This document shows positions 1-8,138 of a stretch of 64,000 nucleotides of DNA, piece by piece. A program made the position numbers and the translations under genes. The notes beneath the pieces are model-generated. The model saw only the letters and a program-made list of their open reading frames with translations, did no database searches and was not told the origin of the DNA. The stretch comes from Candidatus Thiothrix putei (GTDB lineage: Bacteria; Pseudomonadota; Gammaproteobacteria; Thiotrichales; Thiotrichaceae): positions 558,001 through 622,000 of the forward strand of contig CP124756.1 of assembly GCA_029972225.1 (NCBI GenBank), written 5' to 3'. Each line of letters starts with the position of its first letter. Position 1 is the first letter of the stretch.

Positions 1-1428
1 GATTTCATCCTCACCATGCTGTTCCTCAAGTACATCTCGGATGTGTGGCAGGATCATTACGAACGCTATCAGGTGGAGTATGGCGATGAGCCGGAACTGA
101 TTACTGAAATGATGAAAAGCGAACGCTTTGTGTTGCCGCCCATCGCCAGTTTCTACGCCTTGTATGAGCGTCGTCATGAACCGGGTAACGGTGAGCGCAT
201 TGACCAAGCCCTGCACGCGATTGAGGAAGCCAACGGCACGAAACTCAAGGATGCGGGCAAAAGCGTGTTCCAAGACATTTCGTTTAACACTGACAAGCTG
301 GGCGAGGAAAAGCAGAAAAACACCATCTTGCGCCACTTGCTGGAAGATTTCGCCAAGCCGGAACTCAACCTGAAACCCAGCCGCGTGGGGACGCTGGATG
401 TGATTGGCAATGCCTACGAGTACATGATCAAGAACTTTGCTGCCAGCGGTGGGCAAAAGGCGGGCGAATTTTATACCCCGCCGGAAGTGTCCGATTTGAT
501 GGCGGAGCTATTAGAGCCGCAACCGGGCGACAGCATTTGTGACCCGGCGTGTGGTTCGGGGTCGTTGCTGATGAAGTGTGGGCGCAAGATCGTCGCCAAC
601 TTCGGCAGCAGGCAATACGCGCTGTATGGGCAGGAGGCGATTGGCTCTACTTGGTCGCTGGCGAAGATGAATATGTTCCTGCACGGCGAAGATAACCACA
701 AGATTGAATGGGGCGACACCATCCGCAATCCCAAATTGCTGGATAAAAACGGCAACCTGATGCTGTTTGACATCGTGACCGCCAACCCGCCGTTTTCACT
801 GGATAAATGGGGGCATGACGACGCGGAAAACGACAAGTTCAGCCGTTTCCGGCGCGGCATTCCGCCCAAAACCAAGGGCGACTATGCTTTCATCCTGCAC
901 ATGATCGAAACGCTGAAACCGGATACCGGGCGCATGGGCGTGGTGGTTCCGCATGGGGTGTTGTTCCGGGGTTCATCCGAGGGGCAAATCCGCCAGAAGC
1001 TGATTGAGGAAAACTTGCTGGATGCGGTGATTGGTTTGCCGGAAAAGCTGTTTTACGGCACGGGCATTCCGGCGGCGATTCTGCTGTTCCGCAAGGATAA
1101 GCACGATACCAACGTGTTGTTCATTGATGCCAGCCGCGAGTGCAAGGCGGGCAAGAACCAGAATTTGCTGACGGCGGAGAATATCCGCAAGGTGCTGGAA
1201 ACGTACCAGACTGGCAAAAGCGTGGAGAAATATGCCTACCTCGCCAGCCTCGCCGAAATCCGCGAGAACGATTACAACCTGAATATTCCGCGCTATGTCG
1301 ATACCTTTGAGGAAGAGGAAACCATTGATTTGATGGCGGTACGGCGCGAGCGGCTGCAACTGCAACAGCAGTTGGTGGCGTTGGAAACGGAGATGGCGGG
1401 GTATTTGCAGGAGTTGGGGTATGAGTGA
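1..1428 (+). CDS. hsdM: Type I R-M DNA adenine methyltransferase subunit HsdM (5' end outside window)
   Basis: This is the modification subunit of type I island 1; it transfers a methyl group from SAM to N6 of adenine and forms the complex with HsdS and HsdR. The reading frame is open from base 1 (it reads DFILTMLFLKYISDVW across the first ATG at 16), so the true start lies upstream. Counting from that ATG, a GEFYTP box is near residue 150, the SAM motif DPACGSG near 176 and the catalytic NPPF near 257, the usual N6_Mtase order. The C-terminus is a Gln/Leu-rich helix. It overlaps the next gene by 8 bp, suggesting translational coupling. All family motifs are intact. Confidence 0.95.
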   Translation, partial: DFILTMLFLKYISDVWQDHYERYQVEYGDEPELITEMMKSERFVLPPIASFYALYERRHEPGNGERIDQALHAIEEANGTKLKDAGKSVFQDISFNTDKLGEEKQKNTILRHLLEDFAKPELNLKPSRVGTLDVIGNAYEYMIKNFAASGGQKAGEFYTPPEVSDLMAELLEPQPGDSICDPACGSGSLLMKCGRKIVANFGSRQYALYGQEAIGSTWSLAKMNMFLHGEDNHKIEWGDTIRNPKLLDKNGNLMLFDIVTANPPFSLDKWGHDDAENDKFSRFRRGIPPKTKGDYAFILHMIETLKPDTGRMGVVVPHGVLFRGSSEGQIRQKLIEENLLDAVIGLPEKLFYGTGIPAAILLFRKDKHDTNVLFIDASRECKAGKNQNLLTAENIRKVLETYQTGKSVEKYAYLASLAEIRENDYNLNIPRYVDTFEEEETIDLMAVRRERLQLQQQLVALETEMAGYLQELGYE

Positions 1429-2566
1429 CAAACAACAACGTAAACAGCGGGGCGAGTCCAGCAATCCTGCTGTTATGATGCCAACGCCAACCACTTTGTC
1501 CGATCTTCCGGCTAATTATCCAGCTTTGCTCGACAGTTTGCGTAAACTGGTTGGTAATGAACGTTTGCGTATAGTTCAGCGTGCCAATCAGCAAATGATT
1601 TTGTTGTATTGGCAAATAGGGCAAGAAATTCTGCAACAGCAACAGCAGGAAGGCTGGGGAGCAAAAGTTATCGACCGCCTTGCTTACGATCTTAAACAAG
1701 CCTTTCCCGAAATGAGCGGTTTTAGTCCTCGTAATCTCAAATATATGCGCAAGTTTGCTGAAAATTGGGACGATCGTGAATTAGTGCAACGCACCGTTGC
1801 ACTAATTTCTTGGCGTGCAAATATTGTTCTACTGGATAAATTGCATTGTTCTAATGAACGCCTATGGTATGCCAGTCGCACGCTAGAGTACGGTTGGAGC
1901 AGGGATATACTGTATTTGCAAATTGAAAACAGGCTGCATTTACGCCAAGGGCAAAGTCAAAACAACTTTCCGGCAACACTTCCACCTGAACAATCAGATA
2001 TGGCGGTACAGCTTTTCAAAGACCCTTACCTGTTCGATTTCTTGGGTACGGATGTGCCACGCAGGGAAGCAGAACTTGAACAGCAACTCATCCACCATCT
2101 GGAAAAGTTTTTGGTGGAACTGGGGCAAGGTTTTGCCTTTGTGGGACGACAAGTGCATTTGGAGGTAGGCGACGAAGATTTCTATGCTGACTTGCTGTTT
2201 TATCACCTCAAGTTGCGTTGCTATGTGGTGGTGGAACTCAAAATGGGTAAATTTACCCCCGGTTTTGTCAGTCAACTTCAGATGTACCAAACCATCATAG
2301 ACGAGCAACTCCGCCATCCCGATGACCAACCTACTATCGGTCTCTTGCTGGTAAAGGAAAAAAACAACCTGATCGTTGAATATGCACTTGCCAGTTATAA
2401 TAAACCCATTGGTGTTGCCGAATGGCAGCAACAACTCACCAGAACATTACCCGAAGAACTCAAAACCAGCTTGCCTAGCATTGAAGAAATTGAGCGGGAA
2501 CTGCAAGAAGAGCAGCAGCGGGTAGAAGAAAGGCTCGGCGCATACTCAACAGGATATAAGGCATGA
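1421..2566 (+). CDS. YhcG-type PDDEXK nuclease-domain protein (DUF1016)
   Basis: A 381-residue protein of the YhcG/DUF1016 family. The N-terminal half is the helical DUF1016_N region (includes LIYWQIG-like LLYWQIGQEI and a SPRNLKYMRKFAENW stretch). The C-terminal half is a PDDEXK-like nuclease fold, with EDFYADLLFYH near residue 251 and VVVELKMGKF near 272 supplying the D and ExK elements. The last 40 residues are a Glu/Gln-rich helix. The start overlaps hsdM by 8 bp, so it is part of the hsd operon. Such genes are often found inside type I loci, but their job there is not established; a role in nucleic-acid cleavage is inferred from the fold. Two other DUF1016 remnants occur in the window (2567-2679 and 16786-19003). 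Confidence 0.85.
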   Translation: MSDKQQRKQRGESSNPAVMMPTPTTLSDLPANYPALLDSLRKLVGNERLRIVQRANQQMILLYWQIGQEILQQQQQEGWGAKVIDRLAYDLKQAFPEMSGFSPRNLKYMRKFAENWDDRELVQRTVALISWRANIVLLDKLHCSNERLWYASRTLEYGWSRDILYLQIENRLHLRQGQSQNNFPATLPPEQSDMAVQLFKDPYLFDFLGTDVPRREAELEQQLIHHLEKFLVELGQGFAFVGRQVHLEVGDEDFYADLLFYHLKLRCYVVVELKMGKFTPGFVSQLQMYQTIIDEQLRHPDDQPTIGLLLVKEKNNLIVEYALASYNKPIGVAEWQQQLTRTLPEELKTSLPSIEEIERELQEEQQRVEERLGAYSTGYKA

Positions 2567-2679
2567 GTTTTACTTGCTTAACCCAAATTATGCGACACTG
2601 CCGCACAATTTATTTGGCTTATCCCATTTGGAACGCAGTGCGTACCAAATTGAGTTGGACGCACTACTTGCGGGAAGAT
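2567..2679 (+). pseudogene. Relic of a DUF1016 (YhcG-like) gene
   Basis: Directly after the intact yhcG-like gene, one frame encodes IYLAYPIWNAVRTKLSWTHY. This resembles the DUF1016_N segment FYLAYPISHSVSAQLTWTHY found in the broken copy near 18960. The fragment is about 40 codons long and runs into the palindromic repeat at 2680. It has no recognisable start or end of its own. I read it as debris of a second DUF1016 gene once present between hsdM and hsdS. Confidence 0.6.
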
Positions 2680-2873
2680 GACCCCACCCCAACCCGTCCA
2701 GCCGCTATTCGCGGCGCTTGCGCCCCCTTGCCAGGGGAGGGAGTAAGAGGGCAGCATTTTCTAGGTTGTGCTGGAAGAGACCCCACCCCAACCCTCCCCT
2801 TGCCAGGGGAGGGAGTAAGAGAGTCGTGCGTTCTTGTTCCTCCCCCTAGTAAGGGGGAGGTTAGGTGGGGGTC
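2680..2873. repeat. GC-rich palindromic interspersed repeat (double unit)
   Basis: The stretch opens with GACCCCACCCCAACCC and closes with GGTTAGGTGGGGGTC, its near inverse complement. Internal hairpins are built on CCCCTTGCCAGGGGAGGGAG, present twice, plus a TCCCCCTAGTAAGGGGGAGG hairpin. The family recurs at 9128-9226, 10622-10720 and 13539-13643. Here it fills most of the hsdM-hsdS gap left by the DUF1016 relic. No transposase is encoded, so it is REP/MITE-like in form. The rest of the gap, to 2948, shows nothing recognisable. Confidence 0.85.
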
Positions 2874-2948
2874 AATTCTGCGAAGCAGAATCTCGACTAT
2901 GCTTGAAACAAGCAAAAGTGCTTACGGGCAAGCGTTGGGGGTGAAAGC

Positions 2949-4211
2949 ATGATTCCACACGGATGGAAGCACACAACACTTGGAGAAGTTTGCGCTGGCA
3001 AACTTCAAACGGGACCATTTGGTAGCCAACTTCATTCCCATGAATATGTAGATGATGGTGTTGCTGTTTTGATGCCTAAAGATTTAAATAACTGTAGGGC
3101 TGATTTGAAATCAGCAGCTAAAGTTACGAAAGAGAAAGCATCGGAACTCAAAAAGCATAAACTGAAATATGGGGACTTGCTTTTCAGTAGAAGGGGCGAT
3201 GTTGCAAGATTTGCACTCATTGACGAATTGAGTGAAGGTGTTCTGTGCGGAACGGGTTGCTTAAAAGCCACTCCCAGTAAAAATTATTCATCTCAGTTTA
3301 TTGCCTATTTTTTACAAAGGGACTCTACAAGAAAGTGGCTTGAGCAGAGTGCGGTGGGGCAGACTATGCCTAACATGAATACTTCCATTTTGAGTGAGCT
3401 TCCCTTAATTTCGGCATCATCAAAAGCAGAGGAAGAGAAAATCGCCCAAATCCTCTCCACTTGGGACAAAGCCATCACCACCACCGAACAACTGCTTGCC
3501 AACAGTCAGCAGCAGAAAAAAGCCCTGATGCAGCAATTGCTGACAGGGAAGAAGCGGTTTGGTTTCAAGGATAATTCTTTTGAATTTAAAGAAGTACGTT
3601 ATGGAAGAATTCCTAGTGATTGGGGATTTCCTGCAATAAGAGAAATTTGTGAGCAAGTTTCTGGAAAGAATGTTGATCAAAGCAACTACCCAGTTCTCTC
3701 CTGCTCAAAACATGAAGGATTCGTGGATTCACTAAAGTATTTTAAGAAAAAAGTATACAGTGATGATACCAGCGGATACCGCATTATTCCCAGAGGTTGC
3801 TTTGGTTTTCCTTCCAATCATATTGAAGAGGGATCAATCGGTCTTCAAAACCTTTATGACGTTGGCATCGTCAGCCCTATTTACATAATTTTTAAAGCCA
3901 ATCAGACGAAGATCAATAACAAGTATCTGTTTGCCCTTCTTAAAGCTGATCATTATCGCCAGATATTTTCTGCATCAACTAATGCATCTGTTGATAGAAG
4001 GGGAAGTCTGCGATGGGATGATTTTAGCTCTATTCATGTGCCACTCCCATCACTTGAAGAGCAAAATAAAATTGTTTCGGTGCTTTCGGCGGCTGATCGT
4101 GACATTGAGGTTTTGCAGCAAAAGCTTGAGGGTTTGAAGCAGGAGAAGAAAGCCCTGATGCAGCAGTTGTTGACGGGGAAACGGCGGGTGAAAGTGACGG
4201 AGGTTAACTAA
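2949..4211 (+). CDS. hsdS: Type I R-M specificity subunit HsdS
   Basis: DNA-recognition subunit of type I system 1, 420 residues, the usual length. It has two target-recognition domains, about residues 1-155 and 215-370. Each is followed by a conserved helical spacer: EEEKIAQILSTWDKAITTTE ending in LMQQLLTGKKRF, and LEEQNKIVSVLSAADRDIEV ending in LMQQLLTGKRRV. The repeated QQKKALMQQLLTG-type ends mark the pseudo-twofold symmetry of the family. It is intact and shares one base with the following DUF3800 gene. It is separated from hsdM by the yhcG-like gene, a relic and a palindromic repeat. The recognition sequence cannot be read from the protein. Confidence 0.93.
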   Translation: MIPHGWKHTTLGEVCAGKLQTGPFGSQLHSHEYVDDGVAVLMPKDLNNCRADLKSAAKVTKEKASELKKHKLKYGDLLFSRRGDVARFALIDELSEGVLCGTGCLKATPSKNYSSQFIAYFLQRDSTRKWLEQSAVGQTMPNMNTSILSELPLISASSKAEEEKIAQILSTWDKAITTTEQLLANSQQQKKALMQQLLTGKKRFGFKDNSFEFKEVRYGRIPSDWGFPAIREICEQVSGKNVDQSNYPVLSCSKHEGFVDSLKYFKKKVYSDDTSGYRIIPRGCFGFPSNHIEEGSIGLQNLYDVGIVSPIYIIFKANQTKINNKYLFALLKADHYRQIFSASTNASVDRRGSLRWDDFSSIHVPLPSLEEQNKIVSVLSAADRDIEVLQQKLEGLKQEKKALMQQLLTGKRRVKVTEVN

Positions 4212-4909
4212 TGGACTTTGAAGTTTATTGTGATGAGAACCATCCTGAATTATTTGCTTCACAGAAACCAACTGCCCAGTTCTTGATGATTGGTAGCCTT
4301 TGGTTGCCCGCCAGCCTTCGGGAGGAAATCAAAGAGCGAATCTGGCAACTGCGGGAGAAACATAATGCGTGGGGGGAAATTAAGTGGCGCAAGATCAGTT
4401 ACGCCAAGTTGGAATTTTACAAAGAAATCATTGATCTTTATGAGAGTTATGGTGAGCAACTACGTTTTCGCTGCATTGCCATAGATCACAAAGATTTTAA
4501 TGACCGCTTGCACAAACAGGATAATGAACTGGGATTTTATAAATTCTACTATCAGGTGCTACACCACTGGATACTGGATTTTAACAGTTACCGCGTTTTT
4601 TGTGATGTGAAAACCAATCGTGACCTCAAGCGTTTGGAAACATTGAAAGCCTGCCTGCGCAATGCCAATTTGAACTCCCAGATTCAGGATGTACAAGCCT
4701 TGCCATCAAAACAGGTCGTATTGATCCAGTTAGCAGATTTGCTGTTAGGCATGGCTTCTGCCCGTATGAACCACACCTTACGGCAAGGCAGTGCAAAAGA
4801 GGCGCTGGTCTTGTATCTGGAACAAAAATTAAACCGTCCCTTGGCGGCAACTTACCGTTCTGAACACAAATTCAACACTTTCAAGATCAACTTACAAGGA
4901 GGTTGGTAA
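4211..4909 (+). CDS. DUF3800 domain protein
   Basis: A 232-residue protein of the DUF3800 family, which has an RNase H-like fold. The start has the typical acidic motif (VYCDEN, residues 5-10). A central HKDF region and FCDVKTNRD follow, and the C-terminus has the family signature IQLADLLLGMASARMN. The conserved acidic residues suggest a metal-dependent nuclease, but no activity is established for most members. The ATG overlaps the hsdS stop by one base, so it is co-translated with the R-M operon. DUF3800 genes are frequent passengers of defence and mobile loci. Confidence 0.8.
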   Translation: MDFEVYCDENHPELFASQKPTAQFLMIGSLWLPASLREEIKERIWQLREKHNAWGEIKWRKISYAKLEFYKEIIDLYESYGEQLRFRCIAIDHKDFNDRLHKQDNELGFYKFYYQVLHHWILDFNSYRVFCDVKTNRDLKRLETLKACLRNANLNSQIQDVQALPSKQVVLIQLADLLLGMASARMNHTLRQGSAKEALVLYLEQKLNRPLAATYRSEHKFNTFKINLQGGW

Positions 4910-4911
4910 CG

Positions 4912-5379
4912 GTGTCTACCCCGTCCTTGTTGTTACTGGACTCACCCCGTGCCTATCGGGAACATTACGAACGTTGCTATTGCCGTGGCAATATCGTGAC
5001 ATTCGACGGTATCCGTGTTTTCTTCAAACCACAAAAATTTGGACACGCCTTCTACCGTAATTCGCAGGGAAGGTCAGGTGCGAAAGATGAATTCTGCCCC
5101 GTTAGGGCGCAGCGCATGGACTGGATCAAAGCAACGTTAGAAAATCCTGATGCGGAACTGTTCATGGGATGGAACAAAGCTGAACGCTGTCATGATGAAG
5201 ATCGGCGCGTCAGCGTCGTTTACGATGATTTCGTCGTTGTGATTGAGCTTGGCTTAAATCAAAAAGGTGAGATGAAAGGCAACTTTGTTACTTGCTATGA
5301 AGCCGACAGAAGTATCGACGAGATCAGAAAGTCACCTAAATGGAATTTGATTAAGTGCTTGGAAAAACTAAAGAAATAA
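4912..5379 (+). CDS. Protein of unknown function in type I island 1
   Basis: I do not recognise this 155-residue protein. I chose the GTG at 4912 because a strong AAGGAGG sits 9 bases upstream (4896-4902); an in-frame TTG at 4903 would overlap the ribosome site. The N-terminus contains SPRAYREHYERCYCRG, the middle a basic FFKPQKFGHAFYR segment, and the C-terminal third alternating hydrophobic strands (VSVVYDDFVVVIELGL) that suggest a small alpha/beta fold. The H, R and Y residues in the middle would suit a small nuclease of the barnase/EndoU/RelE type, but that is only a guess. It lies 2 bp after the DUF3800 gene, in the same transcription unit. Confidence 0.65.
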   Translation: MSTPSLLLLDSPRAYREHYERCYCRGNIVTFDGIRVFFKPQKFGHAFYRNSQGRSGAKDEFCPVRAQRMDWIKATLENPDAELFMGWNKAERCHDEDRRVSVVYDDFVVVIELGLNQKGEMKGNFVTCYEADRSIDEIRKSPKWNLIKCLEKLKK

Positions 5380-5568
5380 GTTTGCCGCTGATTCGCTACG
5401 CTGGCTCAGCAGACAGAAGCCTCGGTACGTTCATCTGCCGATGGGCAGTGAATCCGAAATAGAGGATAGTGACTCGTAAGGTTTTTTACAAGATTCCTGT
5501 ATTACTAACGGTAATATTTTTCTGATGACAAGGGGATGATAGATGATGAAAGCACAGGAACGACTACC

Positions 5569-6264
5569 ATGCTAATTTTTAACTGCACCAAAGCAGCCAC
5601 CGAGTTTTTCACCGTCACCCGCAAAGGCGTGAAACAATCGTTTGTACACACGCCACCCAACAAAGACATCGCCGCAGATGGTCAATACCTGCAAAATGAC
5701 GAAGGCAAGCCGACGCTAGCTTTCCAGTGGGTACTACACGCCATCACAGTCAAGCGCAAACACTGCCTGATAGCGATGGAGGTCAATACCCGTTTCAGCG
5801 TCATCCTCACCGCCATGCCCAAAGGCAATCCTGATGCGTTCATTGACCGCTTCAAACCCCGCCTACTGGATCAACTATTCGGGTTTGCGTTGCAATCTGG
5901 CGTATTGGAGGAAGAGCAGTTTGCCATGTTCATTAACGAATTCATGGCACAAACTGCCGATATTTTCTTGTGCCAACGTTCCGACCGCAGCGTACAAGCT
6001 CATATCAACGATGTGGTTTCGCAGTTCACCGAAACCGTGAATGCCAGCGGGTACGTGCCGGATAACGACCGTGAAATGCTGCATTTCAGCAGTTACATCA
6101 ACCGTCTATTGCGTAAAACCAAGCAAAGCAGGGACTATACCCAGCCAGATGAGCAAATGCTGTTGTTCTGGTTACAGCAATTTTGCGGTTTCACACCAGA
6201 ACAGGCGGCGGGTATCAAGCAACATTTTGCTGACCTACACCGTCGCAGTTTCGAGGTTATATAA
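5569..6264 (+). CDS. DUF6933-like protein
   Basis: A 231-residue protein beginning MLIFNCTKAATEFF. This resembles the DUF6933 family, whose members start with a short hydrophobic strand followed by an NxTK motif. I placed the start at 5569 because the family motif begins there; an upstream in-frame ATG at 5536 would add 11 unrelated residues. The rest is helical, with HCLIAMEVNTRFSVIL in the middle. Function is unknown. It follows a 189-bp gap holding nothing I recognise, and is 2 bp from the next gene, so the two are probably co-expressed. Confidence 0.6.
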   Translation: MLIFNCTKAATEFFTVTRKGVKQSFVHTPPNKDIAADGQYLQNDEGKPTLAFQWVLHAITVKRKHCLIAMEVNTRFSVILTAMPKGNPDAFIDRFKPRLLDQLFGFALQSGVLEEEQFAMFINEFMAQTADIFLCQRSDRSVQAHINDVVSQFTETVNASGYVPDNDREMLHFSSYINRLLRKTKQSRDYTQPDEQMLLFWLQQFCGFTPEQAAGIKQHFADLHRRSFEVI

Positions 6265-6266
6265 TC

Positions 6267-8138
6267 GTGGAAGAATTCACCCCCGAACAGTTACTGGAAC
6301 AGCTACGCGAACTAGATGAACACCCGCGCATTGAAGCCAAACGCGCTAGCGAAATCGGTGCTTCTGTCATGCAGACCGTGTGCGCCTTTGCAAACGAGCT
6401 AGGTTTAGGCGGTGGTTATCTACTCTTGGGCGTGGCTGAACCTGATGAAACTCACGCCACATTTCAGGTGGTAGGCGTTGCTGACAGCGATAAGTTATTA
6501 AACCAGTTGCAAAACAATTGCCGTGAACAATTTGAACAACCGATCCCCATCAAGGGGACGCCAGCCACATTGGAAGGTCAGCGCGTTTTGATTGTCTTTG
6601 TTCCAGAATTAGAACCCGCTGCCAAACCGTGTGTTTTCAAAGGTAAATTTGATAGCAAAAACAAACGGAAAACAGGCGTGTGGCGGCGTGGCCTGAACGG
6701 TGATTACGAATGCAGCCAACAAGAACTAGAGCCGTTATTACTGGCTAAGAGTGGCATGAGTTTTGAGCAGATTATTCCATCGGATGCGGAATGGGATGAT
6801 CTTGACCCTGCGGCTATCGCGTTGTATCGCACTTTACGCAGAAAAGTTCGCCCTCATGCGGAAGAGTTGCAAGTTGATGATCCAGAAATGCTACGTGCGT
6901 TGAATCTGGTTAAACGCCAAAACGGTGTTTATGTCCCCAATGTTGCAGGGCTGTTGTTGCTGGCTAAACCATTAGCATTGCGCCGTTTGTTACCCGCTGT
7001 GCGTGTGGATTACGTGCGCATACAAGGAACGCAGTGGGTAGAAGACCCTGAACAACGTTTCATGACCACTTTTGATCTTCGAGAACCCTTATTGCGCTTG
7101 ATTCCAAAATTGGAAGCGACCATTTTGGACGATATGCCCCGCCACTTCCGTTTGAAAGAAGGCGACACGCAACGTTCGGATCAGCCATTGCTACCACAAA
7201 AAGTGGTACGTGAAGCCATCATCAATGCAGTGATGCATCGCGATTACCAAGTCAATCAACCCACTTTGGTGGTGCGCTACAGTAATCGGCTGGAAATTCG
7301 TAATGCAGGTTATTCGCTCAAGCCAGAGGTCGTGTTGGGGGAAATGGGGTCTAAACTGCGTAACCCGATCCTAGCCGCCGTCTTGTACGATCTGGATTTT
7401 GCCGAAACCAAAGGCTCAGGCATCCGCACCATGCGGCGCTTGCTGGAGCAAGCAGGCTTAAGCGCACCTGTGTTTACGAGTGACACCTTGACTAACCAGT
7501 TTTCAGCCATTTATCTGTTACATCAATTGCTTGGCGAAGAGCAACTGGTTTGGTTACAACAATTCAAATACTTGGCATTGTCTGACAATGAAGCCAAAGC
7601 CCTGATTTTAGCGAAGGAAACAGGTGTTGTAGACAACGCAAGCTTACGCGCCGTGACCGGGCTAGATACCTTGTCAGCCAGCCAAGTACTGAGAAAGTTG
7701 AATCACCAACGCCAGTTACTCACACAAGGTGGTGCAGGTTCATCCACTTACTACGAGTTATCCACTGTAGATACGAGTGACCTCGACTCAAATGCGAGTG
7801 ACCTCAGTACAAATACGAGTGACCCCCGCACAAATGCAAATGAGTTACCACAGGAACTCCTGCTCGCTATTCATGAGCTTACCCCTAAGCCACGCAAAGA
7901 AAAACTACGCCCATTGATTCTTTGGTTATGTGCCATTCGCTCCTATAAAGCCGAAAAATTAGCGGAACTACTAGACCGGCGAGTCACTGCGTTGAAATCC
8001 CAGCATTTGAACCCGCTGCGCGAAGAGGAAGGTCTGTTGCAATACACCTATCCAGACGTAGTGAATCATCCTGAACAAGCGTATGTCACCACAGATGCAG
8101 GTCGTGTCTGGTTGCGCAAACAAGGGATTTTATTATGA
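6267..8138 (+). CDS. AlbA_2/Schlafen-type protein with ATPase domain (RecG-like C-terminus)
   Basis: A 623-residue protein starting at GTG. Residues ~10-150 form an AlbA_2 (Schlafen AlbA) domain, with the typical IEAKRA near the start and GGGYLLLGVAE. Residues ~300-420 form a GHKL-type HATPase_c_4 module: EAIINAVMHRDYQ, EIRNAGYS and TKGSGIRTMRR. The C-terminus carries winged-helix-like segments. Proteins of this build are annotated as transcriptional regulators or putative DNA-binding proteins, and several sit in defence islands. A low-complexity linker near residues 503-525 is made of 21-bp tandem repeats (listed separately). The stop overlaps the hsdR start by 4 bp, tying it to the R-M operon. 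The target is unknown. Confidence 0.8.
   Translation: MEEFTPEQLLEQLRELDEHPRIEAKRASEIGASVMQTVCAFANELGLGGGYLLLGVAEPDETHATFQVVGVADSDKLLNQLQNNCREQFEQPIPIKGTPATLEGQRVLIVFVPELEPAAKPCVFKGKFDSKNKRKTGVWRRGLNGDYECSQQELEPLLLAKSGMSFEQIIPSDAEWDDLDPAAIALYRTLRRKVRPHAEELQVDDPEMLRALNLVKRQNGVYVPNVAGLLLLAKPLALRRLLPAVRVDYVRIQGTQWVEDPEQRFMTTFDLREPLLRLIPKLEATILDDMPRHFRLKEGDTQRSDQPLLPQKVVREAIINAVMHRDYQVNQPTLVVRYSNRLEIRNAGYSLKPEVVLGEMGSKLRNPILAAVLYDLDFAETKGSGIRTMRRLLEQAGLSAPVFTSDTLTNQFSAIYLLHQLLGEEQLVWLQQFKYLALSDNEAKALILAKETGVVDNASLRAVTGLDTLSASQVLRKLNHQRQLLTQGGAGSSTYYELSTVDTSDLDSNASDLSTNTSDPRTNANELPQELLLAIHELTPKPRKEKLRPLILWLCAIRSYKAEKLAELLDRRVTALKSQHLNPLREEEGLLQYTYPDVVNHPEQAYVTTDAGRVWLRKQGILL
7773..7835 (+). repeat. 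Three 21-bp tandem repeats in the AlbA_2 gene
   Basis: Three consecutive 21-base units at 7773-7793, 7794-7814 and 7815-7835 begin with rCGAGTGACC and end with CAAAT. They encode TSDLDSN, ASDLSTN and TSDPRTN, followed by a decayed fourth start (ANE). The period equals seven codons, so changes in copy number would keep the frame and only lengthen or shorten a hydrophilic linker. Confidence 0.85.

Noticed and set aside
2563..2952. 129-codon open frame between the yhcG-like gene and hsdS
   Set aside because: Most of it is translated palindromic repeat; only the DUF1016-like start has meaning, so I list a relic and a repeat instead of a gene.
5380..5568. tRNA or small RNA in the gap before the DUF6933-like gene
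   Set aside because: No TPsiC-loop motif, cloverleaf or promoter could be found; no tRNA gene was recognised anywhere in the window.
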